From positions 372,001-436,000 of the forward strand of contig JAGFBZ010000737.1 of the NCBI GenBank assembly GCA_018398805.1: a DNA stretch of 64,000 nt, given 5' to 3'. The stretch is from Hirundichthys speculiger (taxonomy: Eukaryota; Chordata; Actinopteri; Beloniformes; Exocoetidae). How positions within the stretch are numbered: position 1 is the stretch's first letter; every line of letters begins with the position of its first letter. The notes under the pieces are model-generated. The model made no database searches and was not told the origin of the DNA. It was given only the letters and a program-made list of their open reading frames with translations. Of the stretch, positions 24,901 to 36,240 are shown piece after piece. The position numbers were made by a program, and so were the translations under genes.

Positions 24901-27447
24901 CGGAGCGAGAGAAAGAGGACGAGAGCTGCCCCTGGGTACAGGCGGAGCGTACGTTTAACCCTGCCTGATCCAACAGAGCTTGGATCATCAGCACAGACTC
25001 CCACGGACATCACAATGCCATCGATCGCTTCCAGAGCGATCCATGTAAGAGGCTTTTGTGTCTGGGGAGAGCTTAGTTCAGTGCTTTAATTGCGAAAAGC
25101 AACTCAGATCTCCCTTTCCCAGGTCAAAGATCAGAGCAGCTCTGTGAAGTTGTCTTCACATCGCAGCAACTGTGGGGAAATGACAGAGTAGCTGTTGCTG
25201 GTCACTAGGAAACATTGTAGCTTTGTTGATCTTACTCTGTCCCTTTCTATCTATTCTCTTCTAGTAACCACAACACTAACAGTTATCAGCAGGAGAAAAT
25301 CCCTGCTTTGTTCTCCACCATCTCCATTCCAGAGTGAGGTTACCAAGTGACCTCGCCTGCCATCTTGAAGCTCTTGTTGCGTGAGTCAGCAGCCATGTTG
25401 GGTCATGGAATGAGGCGATCACATGACCCTGCTTGCCATCTTCAAGCCCCCACCACGTGGGTTGGAAACCATCTTTGGCCAGGGAGCACAGCTACCACAT
25501 GACTTCGCCCACCATTTTGGAGCTCCCCTCACGTGTTATACCACCACCTTACACACTCACACCTGTAGTTCTCCAGCATACATGTGGATATATCTTGACA
25601 TTCTTTTTCCATTTCATTTTTATTTGCTTATGTAGTTGAGTTGTCATCTAGTCTAGTAAATATCAGAACCTCAACTCAAGTGTTTGTTCATCTTAATGCT
25701 TATGTTAATAAATTCTGATGAGAAGTTGTTTGTGGTCATTTCACACAGGTTTGTAACATTTGCAGGTTGCAGAGGTCTTTGCTCAAGCTTACGCCTTCTC
25801 TGTTGCTCTATAGCGCCACACCTGGTCACAAGGCTGGCACGCATAGAACAACAGCCATTTTGAGACTGATTGTGCCATTTAGTCTTTGTTTCCTGATTAT
25901 CAGGTGGTGCCCCCTTTACAATTTATAACTTTATTAATACATTTTGTGCTATTAACATCTATCTCGAGACAGTTATTAATAACCCCTTCATAACTAAATC
26001 CTGTTTGTTTTTTTCCTTCTTTATTATTTTATTTTATTTTTTTTACAATAGGCCTATTGCCCTTTTTTCAATAAATCAGTACAGTATCAAGATTTTTTTT
26101 TCCTTTAGTACATAAGTCAACTCTACCTCAAGCCAGGCATAAACTAAGGCATTATACAAACATAACAAAACTGGTCTTTTCTTACACTCTTTCCAAATCA
26201 ATATTAGAGGAAAAAAGTCACAATTTCAAGACCCATATTACTGTTAATACAAGGCTGCTACACCACATGGTTCAAATTTTCGTGACTTTTCCATAGCCTT
26301 TAGGGTTTTATGAAATTCCAAAACTTTTCCAGGCCTGAAAATTCACATTTTCAAATTCTATGACTTTTTTAGATTTTTCCAAACCATACAAACTATGTTT
26401 TTCAACATGTATGAGAAGAGGTTCATTTTAGAAGTCAAAAAGCACATTTCATAACATTATTTTTTCAGTTGAAACCAGATGTTTATCTTCTTAATGTATG
26501 TAAACTTCTCACCTTAAAGAATGTAACAAAAATTTTCTTTAAAAAAAATTCCTCTCATACAGCTATGTGTAATGAGCTATTTTTTTTTTTACATCTCCAA
26601 GTAATTTCTCTTAAAAAAGGTGAGCAACATCATTTTCTAACCTGCATCCAGAAGAACAGCCTCTTAGATCCAGCTTTGAACTTCAACACATAAACACGGC
26701 CGGTGGTGCACTGGTTCACTCTTTTGAATTCACAGTCATCGGGGAATATTATCAGGTCCTAGATCAGGAAAAACAGAGTTTAATTCCATTTTATTTATAG
26801 CACCAAGTTACAGTATGTCATCTAAAGACAGCTTACATCACATTAAAAAGAAAGACATCTAATGATTTTGCATTCAGCACCAATATAAAGAGAGAGAAGA
26901 ATTAAAAAAATAGAGAAGATGGGTGATTGTGCTGACAAATTTGTCTCAGCCATTTCCTAAGGCAGCAACAAAATGAATGCACTAAAATAAAGACACTGCC
27001 ACATTAATAAAACTTAAAACACCAACACAAAGATAAGATTACAGGTCAGTGCAAGTTTATGGCTAGACTTTATCATCTGGAGTTCCATGAGTTTAAAGGA
27101 GGGAAGATTACAGAAAACAAGGAGAAAATAGAAAGGAAAGAAAATATACCAATAAAATCAAACCAGCATATTGTGACCAGCACTTGGTTTTTCAAAGCTG
27201 TTAAAGCAGCAGATATAAAATTCTTATTATTTCTTACATCATCAACATTTCCTGTAGTCCTGTCCTTCCAGCAGAAATGAATCAAGGAATCATCAGACTG
27301 CTGGATGTAGACCGTGCCCTTGCGTTTATCAGGTGTAACAGTGTTCCCCTTCAAGGTCATTTTACCAGCACGGAACTCCACCAGATACTTGCTGGAACTT
27401 CCCCTTGAGCCACTGACCAAGTTTGGAAAGAGTGCACCTGACGACAT
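17184..27447 (-). CDS. adrm1: Proteasomal ubiquitin receptor ADRM1 (Rpn13)
   Basis: This is the ubiquitin receptor of the 26S proteasome lid/base. It binds ubiquitin through its N-terminal Pru domain and recruits the deubiquitinase UCH37 through its C-terminal DEUBAD domain. Coding exons on the minus strand are 27447-27238, 26758-26642, 24009-23799, 23477-23396, 23287-23151, 22840-22706, 21900-21743, 20863-20761 and 17272-17184. They sum to 1,242 nt (413 residues plus stop), close to the 407 residues of human ADRM1. All phases join. The start [16 protein letters not shown] and the end DDDEDMSLD match the family. The ubiquitin-contact positions (L55, F75, D78 by alignment with human L56, F76, D79) are kept. 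Introns hold many transposons, including a Tc1 element in the last one. Confidence 0.96.
18376..20660 (+). pseudogene. Decayed Tc1/mariner transposon in adrm1 intron 9
   Basis: Inverted terminal regions lie at 18376-18432 ('gtgaagctcaaaatcc' through 'cacacaaatgcattgg') and 20600-20660 ('ccaatgcatttgtgtg' through 'gattttgagcttta'). The interior at 18614-19600 has broken transposase pieces: [11 protein letters not shown], the catalytic block [11 protein letters not shown], and [13 protein letters not shown]. Multiple stops and shifts make it inactive. A hAT element (19612-20427) is nested inside. Confidence 0.8.
19612..20427 (+). mobile_element. hAT element with BED-finger relic, nested in the Tc1 element
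   Basis: The ends are 'tagggatgggtataatt' and 'atgcccatcccta', flanked by exact 8-bp duplications attcagag at 19604-19611 and 20428-20435. Inside, frame 19904 onward reads [20 protein letters not shown], a BED zinc finger of the hAT/ZBED type. The ATG at 19876 is one base out of frame with it. No DDE transposase core remains. Confidence 0.85.
21048..21600. repeat. Interspersed repeat with a nested LINE/SINE tail, adrm1 intron 8
   Basis: The start 'tacaacccaaattccagaaa' and the part 'gccagcttttttgagacatg' with 'caaatttcaaaatgagctca' fit a widespread fish non-autonomous element. At about 21290-21375 a different piece ('tcaattcaactttattttta' and 'agagacccagagaagacccc') appears inserted in antisense. 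Boundaries are approximate. Confidence 0.5.
22258..22663. mobile_element. TTAA-flanked MITE in adrm1 intron 7
   Basis: The inverted ends 'aggtggggtgggtgttgtt' and 'aacaacacctactccacct' are bordered by TTAA at 22254-22257 and 22664-22667, the target used by piggyBac and Kolobok elements. A perfect 35-bp palindrome (17-bp arms around one base) sits at 22411-22445. No protein is encoded. Confidence 0.75.
22706..23477 (-). CDS. adrm1: adrm1 Ser/Thr/Ala/Pro-rich linker exons
   Basis: Exons 23477-23396, 23287-23151 and 22840-22706 encode the low-complexity hinge ([29 protein letters not shown]) and then [18 protein letters not shown]. The last peptide marks the approach to the DEUBAD domain. Splice borders are canonical and phases match. 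Confidence 0.92.
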
Positions 27448-27479
27448 CTTTACAATCTCTTTATCAAGTGTCCCAAAAC
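23799..27479 (-). CDS. adrm1: adrm1 Pru-domain exons
   Basis: Exon 27479-27238 contains a short 5' UTR and codons 1-70 ([17 protein letters not shown]), with donor GTAAGA. Exon 26758-26642 carries [14 protein letters not shown] and [15 protein letters not shown]. Exon 24009-23799 starts [18 protein letters not shown] and ends in the Gly-rich linker. Together they form the pleckstrin-like Pru fold that docks on Rpn2 and ubiquitin. Confidence 0.93.
24370..25920. repeat. Possible solo LTR or LTR-like segment in adrm1 intron 3
   Basis: This 1.5-kb block differs from flanking AT-rich intron in being GC-richer and CpG-bearing. It has a TATA-like 'cataaatactgg' near 24573, several 'ccatcttg...cacatgac' motifs at 25360-25520, and 'aataaattctgatgag' near 25707. 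These resemble promoter and polyA parts of fish LTRs. No paired repeat, primer-binding site or ORF was confirmed. Confidence 0.3.
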
Positions 27480-28652
27480 CTGGTGAAAAATAAAGACAGG
27501 GTTATGGGCTATGAAAAAAAAAAACTTTACATTACAACACATCAATACTGATGAGTCATTTATAGTGAACCAATAAAGAGAGCACATTGAAATACCATAA
27601 TTGAAAGTACCAAGAAAATTTAGAACACATCTTCTGAAGTTATAATAATGACAGAAGAATTACAGATTATGCTCAAACATTTGACTTCTTTCCTCTTCTT
27701 TTACTTTTGGCTGTTCCTTTCAGGGCAAATTATCTGCCTCTAACTCACCCTATCCTCTGCATCCTCCTCTCCAACCAACTTCATGCCCTCTTTCACCATT
27801 TGCATAAATGCCCCCCCAGATTTATATTGATCCCTATCTGCCCCTTCTTACATTGAGTCTGCTTATAGATGGTAAATTTGTTTAGCTGCAGAGGGATTTT
27901 CTTTTTCTGATCAATTTTGTTAATTGGAAAAAATACTTTTTATTTGTTTTGTATGAATCTGTTGTTCAAGTTCTTATACTTCTATTTTCATACATATTTT
28001 AGTGTTTCTAATCATTTACATGAAGGCACAAGTGTGAATCATTTCAATTTTATTTTTGTTACAAATTTTTGGACATTCCCTTTTTGTTAGAAGTTACAGT
28101 TAAAGTTTCTGTAATAAGATTCTTTATCCTGCTGAGATCAGCAAATGTTTCAATAAAACATGCAGACGACATTAAGTTTTGGAGCGTGATTAACAAACCA
28201 GACAAATAAGTTGATCATGTAAGGCGAGTGTTAACTAGATATGCCCTTGTCTTCCAATGTTAATTCAGTTAGAAAACTCATAATTCTAAATGACAGCTCA
28301 GTCCCCCCAGTTTAAAAATCCTTTATGCGCCCCTGACCACAGCAATTAAGAAGGGGAAAGCATTTTAAAATGTTCAAACATTTGACTGGTACCCTATATT
28401 CAATTACCAGAGATGGTAGGCCGACTGAGTCCGTCAATACTCTTTAACACCAGCAAGCAATTGTGCTTATCTCATGCCTTCACACACAGTTGAACCTACT
28501 ATGAATCTTTACAACTGCTGTAATCCCAGTCAACGTCTGCCTTTTCAAAATCCTTAGTATTTTTCTACTAAAATGTATGTTATGTATAGTATATTCATTG
28601 GTATTCTAAGGATATTGTAGTTCATTAATCATTTTACCTAATTCTATTACTT

Positions 28653-28701
<49 letters not shown>

Positions 28702-29197
28702 GCGAAGGGGTTTTCAATCTTAGCAATTCAACGTAAAAAAACAAAGTAAGTACTACTATTTCAATTTAAATACTTCAAGCGTTATAGCGGATCACCCCGA
28801 TGTTGTGCTGAATGATCCAAATGTTTCATCTTTGTGGCTCGACTGTTACAAACAAATTTTAAAAACGAGATTAGCAGTTAGCCGCTAGCTATCATTAGCC
28901 TGTATCACGTCGATGCTAATGTTAGCCGATGACATGGCTATTCAGAAGAACGATTGAAATCGACTTCTTACATAATTTATTAAGCTGAAATGGGGAAATA
29001 AAAATCGCAATCGAAGACAGATTCTTTTTAAAAAGAATAATAATGTTCAATAAAAACTTCCAAATGACGCATGCAGAAATACCGATAGTTGAAGTGTCTC
29101 TTGAGAACCGACCCAAACTACTACTAGTACTCTTCTTCTGCTTCTTCCTGTTGTTTCCTGTTGTTTTACTGGCGGTTGGAAACCAGCTGTTCGCCTT
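27480..29197. other. adrm1 intron 1
   Basis: This is AT-rich intron sequence with a (TA)n microsatellite interrupted once (about 28660-28700). No exon, RNA gene or transposon end was recognised elsewhere in it. Confidence 0.5.
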
Positions 29198-29245
29198 ACC
29201 GCACCCTACTGGTTGACTGAAGTATGGCACTGTTGGAAGGCAGTT
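29198..29245 (-). promoter_or_regulatory. adrm1: Candidate adrm1 non-coding first exon and splice donor
   Basis: The coding start sits in an exon whose 5' border (27479) is a clean acceptor, so an upstream non-coding exon is expected. On the minus strand a strong donor (GGTGCG|GTAAGG) occurs with the junction at 29200/29199. The transcription start is not visible. A poly-A tract at 29248-29271 on the plus strand lies immediately upstream. Confidence 0.4.
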
Positions 29246-29273
29246 GTAAAAAAAAAAAAAAAAAAAAAAAAAC

Positions 29274-29385
29274 TTTATTATGGCGCGAGCACCGAGGGTG
29301 CGAGGACCCTATTGTATTTCAAATGTTAATTTTATTATTGGTGTGAATGCATTGGGCATTCACACCTATTGTGTTCTTGTTTCTC

Positions 29386-29463
<78 letters not shown>

Positions 29464-29480
29464 GGTGTGATGACTACACC
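29274..29480 (+). repeat. 'gagcaccgagggt' family, copy 2, with a (TTA)n microsatellite
   Basis: 'gcgcgagcaccgagggtgcg' and 'aggaccctattgtatttc' match the family head seen at 56.2 kb. It is followed by about 27 TTA units (29382-29462). The open frames through this tract encode only poly-Ile or poly-Tyr and are artefacts. Confidence 0.75.
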
Positions 29481-30758
29481 CACTCCATATATGGCACTGC
29501 TTCTCAGTCAGCTAACAGTCATTCTTCTGAATCAGTCATGGCTGCAAAAAGGGCTGAAGCAGCCGCAGAGCTTGCTGCAAAGGAGACTCAGTGTAAACTA
29601 ATGGAGGAAGAAAGAAAGCAGAAAGAAAAAATATGGATGATGGAGTCTGAGTTGGAACGTTTACGAGCAGAAAGAGACATACAGGTGGCACGTGTCAGAC
29701 TAGAGAGCTACGACAGAGAAATAAGACAGGAAGCTGACAGTCAGCTCTCACAGCAATTAGACAGTCAACACATCAAACAAGACCCTGCTATTCCCTTTGT
29801 GCATCACCAAAACCCTTCCATCGCCCCACCAAATCCCTCCATTGACATCTCCTCTCTAGCCCAAGTGATACAAGACAGCATAACCATTAACAGACTCCCC
29901 ATGCCAATGCCCACAGTGTTTGGTGGAGACCCCATCCACTACATTGAATGGAGAGCTTCATTCATGTCATTGATAGACAGAAAGGGTATTTCATCAGTGG
30001 ACAAACTTTATTATTTAAAGAAACCTGTCAGCGGCCCTGCCCACAAATATATTGGAGGCACCTTTTACTGAGATGATGATGAAGCATACAGAGATGGATG
30101 GAATAAGCTCAACCAGCGCTTCAGGCAGCCATTTGTCATCCAAAGGGCCTTCAGGGACAAGCTGTCAAAATAGCCGAAGGTGCAAAACAAAGACGCTGAA
30201 GGATTAAGGGCTTTCTCTGATTTCCTAAATGCCTGTCTCCAAGCCATGCCTCACGTGAAAGGTTTGGAAATATTGAATGATTGCGAAGAGAACCAAAAGC
30301 TGACACAGAAAGTCCCAGATTGGCTAGCAGCACGCTGGAACCGCCAGGTCTCAAAAGCCCTCATGGAAGAAGGAGACTTTCCCACTTTTAATGTTTTTGC
30401 CACATTTGTGTCAGTTGAAGCGGAGATAGCATGTAATCCAATCACGTCTCTGCATGCTCTGCACTCATCCAGTTCATCCTATGTCAAAAGAAGCACACAT
30501 GAAACAAAGGGAAACAAAGTAAGTGTCTTCAGCACTCAAACAAATGCGAACACTGAAAATTCAAGGTCAAACACTGGAAAAGAAAGGCCTCCCTGCATGT
30601 GGTGCAAAGACGACAGGCATCAACTACCCAAGTGTGCAAGTTTCAAGGAAAATTCCCTCGAGGAACGACAAGAGTTCGTAAAAGACAATAAGCTGTGTTA
30701 TGGATGTGTCAAACCTGGTCACAGTGCCAAAGAATGTCGTCACCGTCACACTTGTGAG

Positions 30759-31393
30759 TAGTGCTGGGCGATATGGAAAAAAATCATATATCACGATATG
30801 GACTATTTTATATCACGATAACGATATATATCACGATATACCATAATAAAGTATGTTTTCAGTTATTCTCTAAAAAGTTTGACAAAAATATAATTGCTTA
30901 CTTTTCAACTTTATTTTGAAAGGACATTTAGCTGAACTGTCACAAACATACATTTTAGTGCAGCAAAAACAGGTAGGTACAGAGGTACAGTAACTTTCAC
31001 ATTTTTCTTAAAGTGCACAACAGTTTCTGAGAGGAAAAACACATTTTTTGCACTGAAGTTCAGCTATAAAAAATAAACACAAATTATTTTTCAACTTTCT
31101 GAAATCTGTAACCTTGTAGTGCAAAGTTTGCAAACCAATATAAAGTGTCTAAAGTAAACATCAGGGTTGAAGAGAACTCTGTTTAAGGCATTAACCATGA
31201 ATAAAAGTGCAAACATAAAAGGCTACTTTGTAGAAGTAGATATGATTCTATCAAATTTATCATTGCAGGTTGTTTAATTACATATTTGCTGTAATAATTG
31301 ATAAAATTAGGTTAGAAACAATAGAAGAGAAATGGCACGATATACACTTTTATATTGTCCCCACGATATATATCGTCATATTGCCCAGCACTA
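30759..31393 (+). mobile_element. hAT MITE inserted in the BEL/Pao gag-pol
   Basis: The ends 'tagtgctgggcgatat' and 'attgcccagcacta' are inverted. Exact 8-bp duplications cttgtgag lie at 30751-30758 and 31394-31401. Removing the element rejoins the cysteine-rich region of the host element in frame. The interior repeats 'atatcacgata' motifs and has no transposase. Confidence 0.92.
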
Positions 31394-33147
31394 CTTGTGA
31401 GCTGTGTAAAGGAAGGCATCCCACCTGTCTACATGATGAAAACTACAAAAGACATGAGGAAAAGGACAGGCCTGTGGTCATGAACAGAAAGAAATCCATA
31501 CCTAATGTGAATGCAGCTTCAAAAAGTGGAAATGAAATTGTGACTGCTAGCCCACTCTGTGTCACTAAAGAAGATCAGTCATGCAGCACGTCCATGATCG
31601 TACCTGTGTGGGTCTCCTCTGCTACGCAGCCATCCAAGGAGCAGCTCATCTACGCACTGCTGGACACCCAGAGCGACAGCAACTTCATAGAGAGAGAAGT
31701 AAGTGATGAATTGCAACCGAACACTTGTCCTGTACAACTGAAACGTACTACTATGGTGGGAGAGAGCATGATTATGAAAAGTGAGAGAGTAGAGGATCTC
31801 CGTGTCAGAGGCTATAGTTCAGGTGTTTACATCGACCCTCCTCCTTCTTACACAAAAGACTGCATCCTCCTGAATCGTGATCATATACCTACCTATCAAA
31901 CAGCGAAACAATGGCCTCACCTAGCAGCAATCGCAGATCAGATGCCACCTCTCCTGAGCTGTGATGTGGGACTCCTCATCGGGTACAACTGTCCCAGAGC
32001 GATAAAACCCAGACAAATGATTGATGGAATGGACAACGAGCCCTATGCCGTCCTCACAGACTTAGGATGGAGTATTGTGGGCTGCTCTACACCTGGCCTT
32101 AATGAAAGTCAATCCAGTCTGTGTCACAGAGTCACAGTAAAGGAACTCCCTCCAATAACGCCTATGGATGTGATAAGTGTACTGGAGTCAGACTTCAAGG
32201 ACACTAAAGGAGATAACAAAATTGTCTCACAAGAGGATCTCACGTTCTTGAGCAGATTCAAAGATGGTATAAAGAAAAATGCCCAGGGACACTACGAAAT
32301 GCCTCTTCCTTTTAGAGAACGGCCATCTTTACCTGATAACAAAAGGCTCGCTGAAGTCAGGTTCAGTCACTTACGGCGAAAGTTCAACAAAGATGAGAAA
32401 TACAAAAAAGATTACACAACATACATGAAGGAAATCATACAAAGGAGACGTGGAAGAGGTGCCGACAGATGGAGCAGAAGGTGAGCGGTGGTATATTCCA
32501 CATCACGGCATATATCACCCTCAGAAGCCTGAAAAACTGCGTGTTGTGTTCGATTGCTCTGCAAAATACAGTGGCACAAGCCTAAACGAACACCTGCTCC
32601 CAGGACCAGACATGATTAATAACCTAACAGGCATCCTGATAAGGTTCAGACGGCATCCCATCGCTCTTCTATGTGATATAGAGAAAATGTTTCACCAATT
32701 TCACATCCAAGAGAAAGACCGCAGCTACCTCCGGTTTCTCTGGTGGAAGGATGGAGATACCACCACACAACCTCAAGACTACCGTATGAAAGTGCATCTT
32801 TTTGGGGCGGTGTCATCCCCTGGGTGTGCGAACTATGGACTTAAACATTTAGCAAAAGAACACAGCCACTCACACCCAGCAGGAGCCCAATTTGTTACAA
32901 AAGACTTTTATGTGGACGATGGGGTAACAAGTACTGACACTGTGGAAAGGGCCATTCAGCTGGCCAGGAAAGCAAGGGAGATATGCATTAAAGGTGGTCT
33001 CCATCTCCACAAATTTGTGTCAAATAACCATGCTGTGTTGCAGAGCCTTCCCCCATCAGAGTGTGCAGCAGAAGCAAAGACAAGGGATTTGACATTCAGT
33101 GACACACTGGGGCGAGCTTTAGGAATCCAATGGAGCATAAAGGAGGA

Positions 33148-33238
33148 CAACACCTTCAACAACGTGTTGTTGAAGGTGTTGTCCAGCCACATGTAGAGGC
33201 ATATTATCAACCAGCCACATGTAGAGGCATATTATCAC
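33148..33238. repeat. Perfect hairpin next to a 28-bp tandem duplication
   Basis: The arms 33148-33163 and 33166-33181 are perfect 16-bp inverted repeats with a 2-base loop. Immediately after, 'ccagccacatgtagaggcat' begins a 28-bp unit (33183-33210) repeated at 33211-33238 with one change at the end. Both lie between the reverse transcriptase and RNase H regions of the BEL/Pao copy and shift its frame. Confidence 0.9.
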
Positions 33239-35129
33239 CTGTTGCTTCCATATATGATCCTCTCGGCTTTCTCGCACCGTATGTCCTCAACGGCAAGAGA
33301 ATCCTTCAAGAAATGTGCAACCAAGGCACCGGCTGGGATGAACCTCTGCCAGAAAAGCTCAAACCACGGTGGGAGAGTTGGAAACATGACTTCATTAACT
33401 TGCAAAAGGTAAAAATATCTCGCTGTTACTTACCTGCCAATTTTGGAGAAGTTGTTGAAACTGAATTACACCACTTCTCAGATGCGAGCACCAGCGGATA
33501 CGGCCAATGCTTTTATCTGAGAGTCAAGAACAAGAAAGGAGAGATTCACTGCTCACTGGTGATAGGAAAGGCTTGTGTTTCCCCTACAAAGGTGACTACA
33601 ATACCACGGCTCGAATTAACTGCAGCAGTGATTTCAGTCTCCATCAGCAACATGCTCAGAGAAGAATTGAGAATTGTTGATGTGAAAGAATACTTTTGGA
33701 CGGATTCAAAGGTGGTGTTAGGCTACATAAATAACGAGGCTCGGAGATTTCACACCTTTGTTGCCAACCGGGTCCAGAAAATCCACCACTCCACAAATCC
33801 CCAGCAGTGGCGCTACGTCCCTACGAATGAAAATCCAGCAGATGGAGCATCTCGAGGTAAAACTGTGAATGAACTACTTGCATCCGACTGGTTCACCGGC
33901 CCCATGTTTCTCTGGCAAAGGGAGATACCCACAGTAAATGATGCAGTACCAGACCTCTTCATCGAGGATCCGGAAGTTAAAAGGGCACAAGTCCTGCAAA
34001 CAAAAACCACAGAAATAAAGAGTCTTGTCGACCACCTGTCCAAGTTCTCATCATGGTCCCGAGCTACCAGAGCTGTAGCCCGTCTGCTTCGGAGAGCTAA
34101 AAAGGTCACATCATACACCCTTTCTACACTGAGCGAAAGAGAAAGTGCTGAGCATGTCATCATCAGAGATCTGCAAAGGCAAACATATGAAGTGGACATC
34201 AAGTTGTTGAGCAAAGGTAATCAACTACAGTGTCACAACAAATTACACCACCTTGATGTTTTTTTCTCGACGCAGATGGTCTCCTTAAGGTGGGAGAGCG
34301 ACTCCGCTACTCGTCGCTCACTGACTCGTTCAAGCATCCAATTGTCATTCCTAAAGAGCACCATGTGACAAAGTTAATAATCGCTCACAACCATGAAAAG
34401 ACAAAACATCAAGGAAAGGGATTCACAATCAATGAAATCAGAGGCAGTGGATATTGGATTCTGGGAATGAGCAGAGCAGTGACATCATACATCCATCCAT
34501 TGTCGTAAACTCAGGAGAGCTGCAGAATCTCAAAGAATGAGTGACTTACCTGTTGAACGTGTTGAGCCCTCCCCTCCTTTCACGTACTGTGGAATGAACT
34601 GCTTTGGCCCTTTCACAACCACACAGGGAAGGAAGCAGCATAATCGATACGGCGTCCTCTTTACTTGCTTTTGCTCACGAGCCATTCACATCAAGATGTT
34701 AGAGGATATGACCATTGACACCTTCATCAATGCCCTGCGATGCTTCATTGCTCTTTGAGGTGCAGTTCATCAAATTCAGTGTGACCAGGGCACTAATTTT
34801 GTCGGTGCTAAGAATGAATTCAAAACAGCATTGCAAGAACTTGACACACAGAGACTGAACACATTCCTGTCACAGAAACAGTGCGACTTCATCATGAATG
34901 CACTCCACGCCAGTCACACTGGAGGCGTGTGGGAGCGTCAGATAAAGGCTGTCAGAACATGAATTTGCATATGTCAGGAGGAAGAATTTTCATTCTATAA
35001 ATATGCAACTAACATGTGATGCACAAATGCACCTGACTAATGTTGTGACTAATGTTTCTCACTTGTCATCGTTTTGGAGATATACTGGTTCTAACGACTG
35101 TTAACTGTTTTAATGGCTGTTATCTGGAG

Positions 35130-35285
35130 TTAGCACTCGGACCACAGGACATGGCATGAAAAGGAGCGCTGGACACTAGCAGCTCCCCTAGTACACCAGA
35201 TTTTTCCTGGTGTACTGAAACTTGAATTTCCCCCTTGGGGGATTAATAAAGTATTTTGAATTGAATTGAATTGAATTGAATTGTG
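35130..35285 (+). mobile_element. LINE 3' tail with (GAATT)n
   Basis: 'gaatttcccccttggggg' followed by 'attaataaagtattt' is the usual 3' end of fish L2-like LINEs. It ends in five GAATT units. Upstream sequence to 34973 may belong to it, but no coding part remains. Confidence 0.6.
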
Positions 35286-35960
35286 ACATGTTGGCCTGTA
35301 TCAACCCATGACTCGTACATCCTCACAAACAGCATGGTGGGGTTGCAGCTCCAAGATGGTCGGGTGCAGGGTGGATGGTTCCTTATTGAGTGATGCAGTC
35401 AAGATAGAGGATGCATCGTAATGGCATGCGGTGTCCAACACATGTGTTGCACCGACACGGGATCTCACTCTGTGAGGTGGTGGAGCCGCCAGATAACCCA
35501 GAGCCAGGGCCAATCAACATGCAGCCCAACCGAGCTGCCATTCCGACCCGAGAAAATGTAATTCAGATTAAAAAATAGAAATGACAAGTGAGACATGATT
35601 CATTAATTAACCAATTCTTTTAAGGTTTGATTTATCTTCATGAGTGCATCACCAATCTTCATCAGATTTGTGTTGACTTCAGCAATGGACTGAATTATTT
35701 GCTTCTGTGACTCCAGAACAGTATGGGTCAACACTCGTCCAGTTGAACAGACCTAAGCACCTCAGAGTGGTGTGGGTTTGTGGGTTGGTGACGGTGTTAA
35801 CAGCTATGTCTTCAGTGGATTTCCGGTGTCACCTGATGGGGAACTGAATAGTTATGCATCTAATGAACTTTCAGAGGTGGATTTTACAATGATTTTATTT
35901 CTGTGTTGTCTTTATACCAGACCGGCATGGCTTGGGAAGGTGGTCGACACCTCGGGGGGC
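35286..35960. other. Unassigned sequence between repeats
   Basis: A GC-richer block at 35290-35530 has an open minus-strand frame with no family match. The rest is AT-rich. Nothing supports a host gene here. Confidence 0.4.
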
Positions 35961-36240
35961 GGTGGCAATGGGTGTGAGGACCCAATAAATGCTGCTTGCA
36001 GCTTTAATTATTTTTATTATTCTCAATAAATCGCCTTTTGGGGGGCCTTAATGTGCTTGAAAACTCATGAGCCTTTGCACACACATTACAAAGGTGAACA
36101 AGACCCTTCAATCACTTCAATTGATTTTGACAGGTCGTCTCTCAGCTTCTTCCTGCCTGTCTCTTTGTATTATAGCATAATGCACACAGACATTAGTCCA
36201 TTTCGTTATGTTACAACTTTTGTGACTGAAATAAAAGTAT
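35961..36240 (+). repeat. 'gagcaccgagggt' family, copy 3 (partial)
   Basis: The family landmarks 'gtgtgaggacccaataaa', 'cgccttttggggggcctta' and 'tgcttgaaaactcatgagc' follow each other as in the other copies. The head is truncated. Confidence 0.6.

Larger units (their letters stand above)
29538..34972 (+). pseudogene. BEL/Pao LTR retrotransposon, decayed gag-pol
   Basis: The order is gag (coiled coil from 29538, then zinc knuckles CMWCKDDRHQLPKC and CYGCVKPGHSAKEC), aspartic protease (LLDTQSDSNF near 31660), reverse transcriptase (YVDD at 32909-32920), RNase H (DASTSGYG near 33481) and integrase (YCGMNCFGPF near 34580, ending WERQIKAV at 34970). This domain order and these motifs define BEL/Pao. 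Breaks include in-frame stops at 30069 and 30171, a hAT insertion at 30759-31393, a shift near 32450, a duplication near 33183, and stops around 34506 and 34756. The integrase is cut off and no LTR was found, so the copy is dead. Confidence 0.9.

Noticed and set aside
29280..29601. Long open frames rich in Tyr or Ile across 29382-29462
   Set aside because: They are translations of a (TTA)n microsatellite, not proteins. Similar frames at 58834-59016 come from (TA)n.
33183..33238. Short direct repeats as a CRISPR-like array
   Set aside because: There are only two abutting units, with no spacers, in a eukaryotic retroelement.
29538..34972. BEL/Pao element as a possibly active retroelement
   Set aside because: It has stops, shifts, an internal MITE, a truncated integrase and no LTRs.
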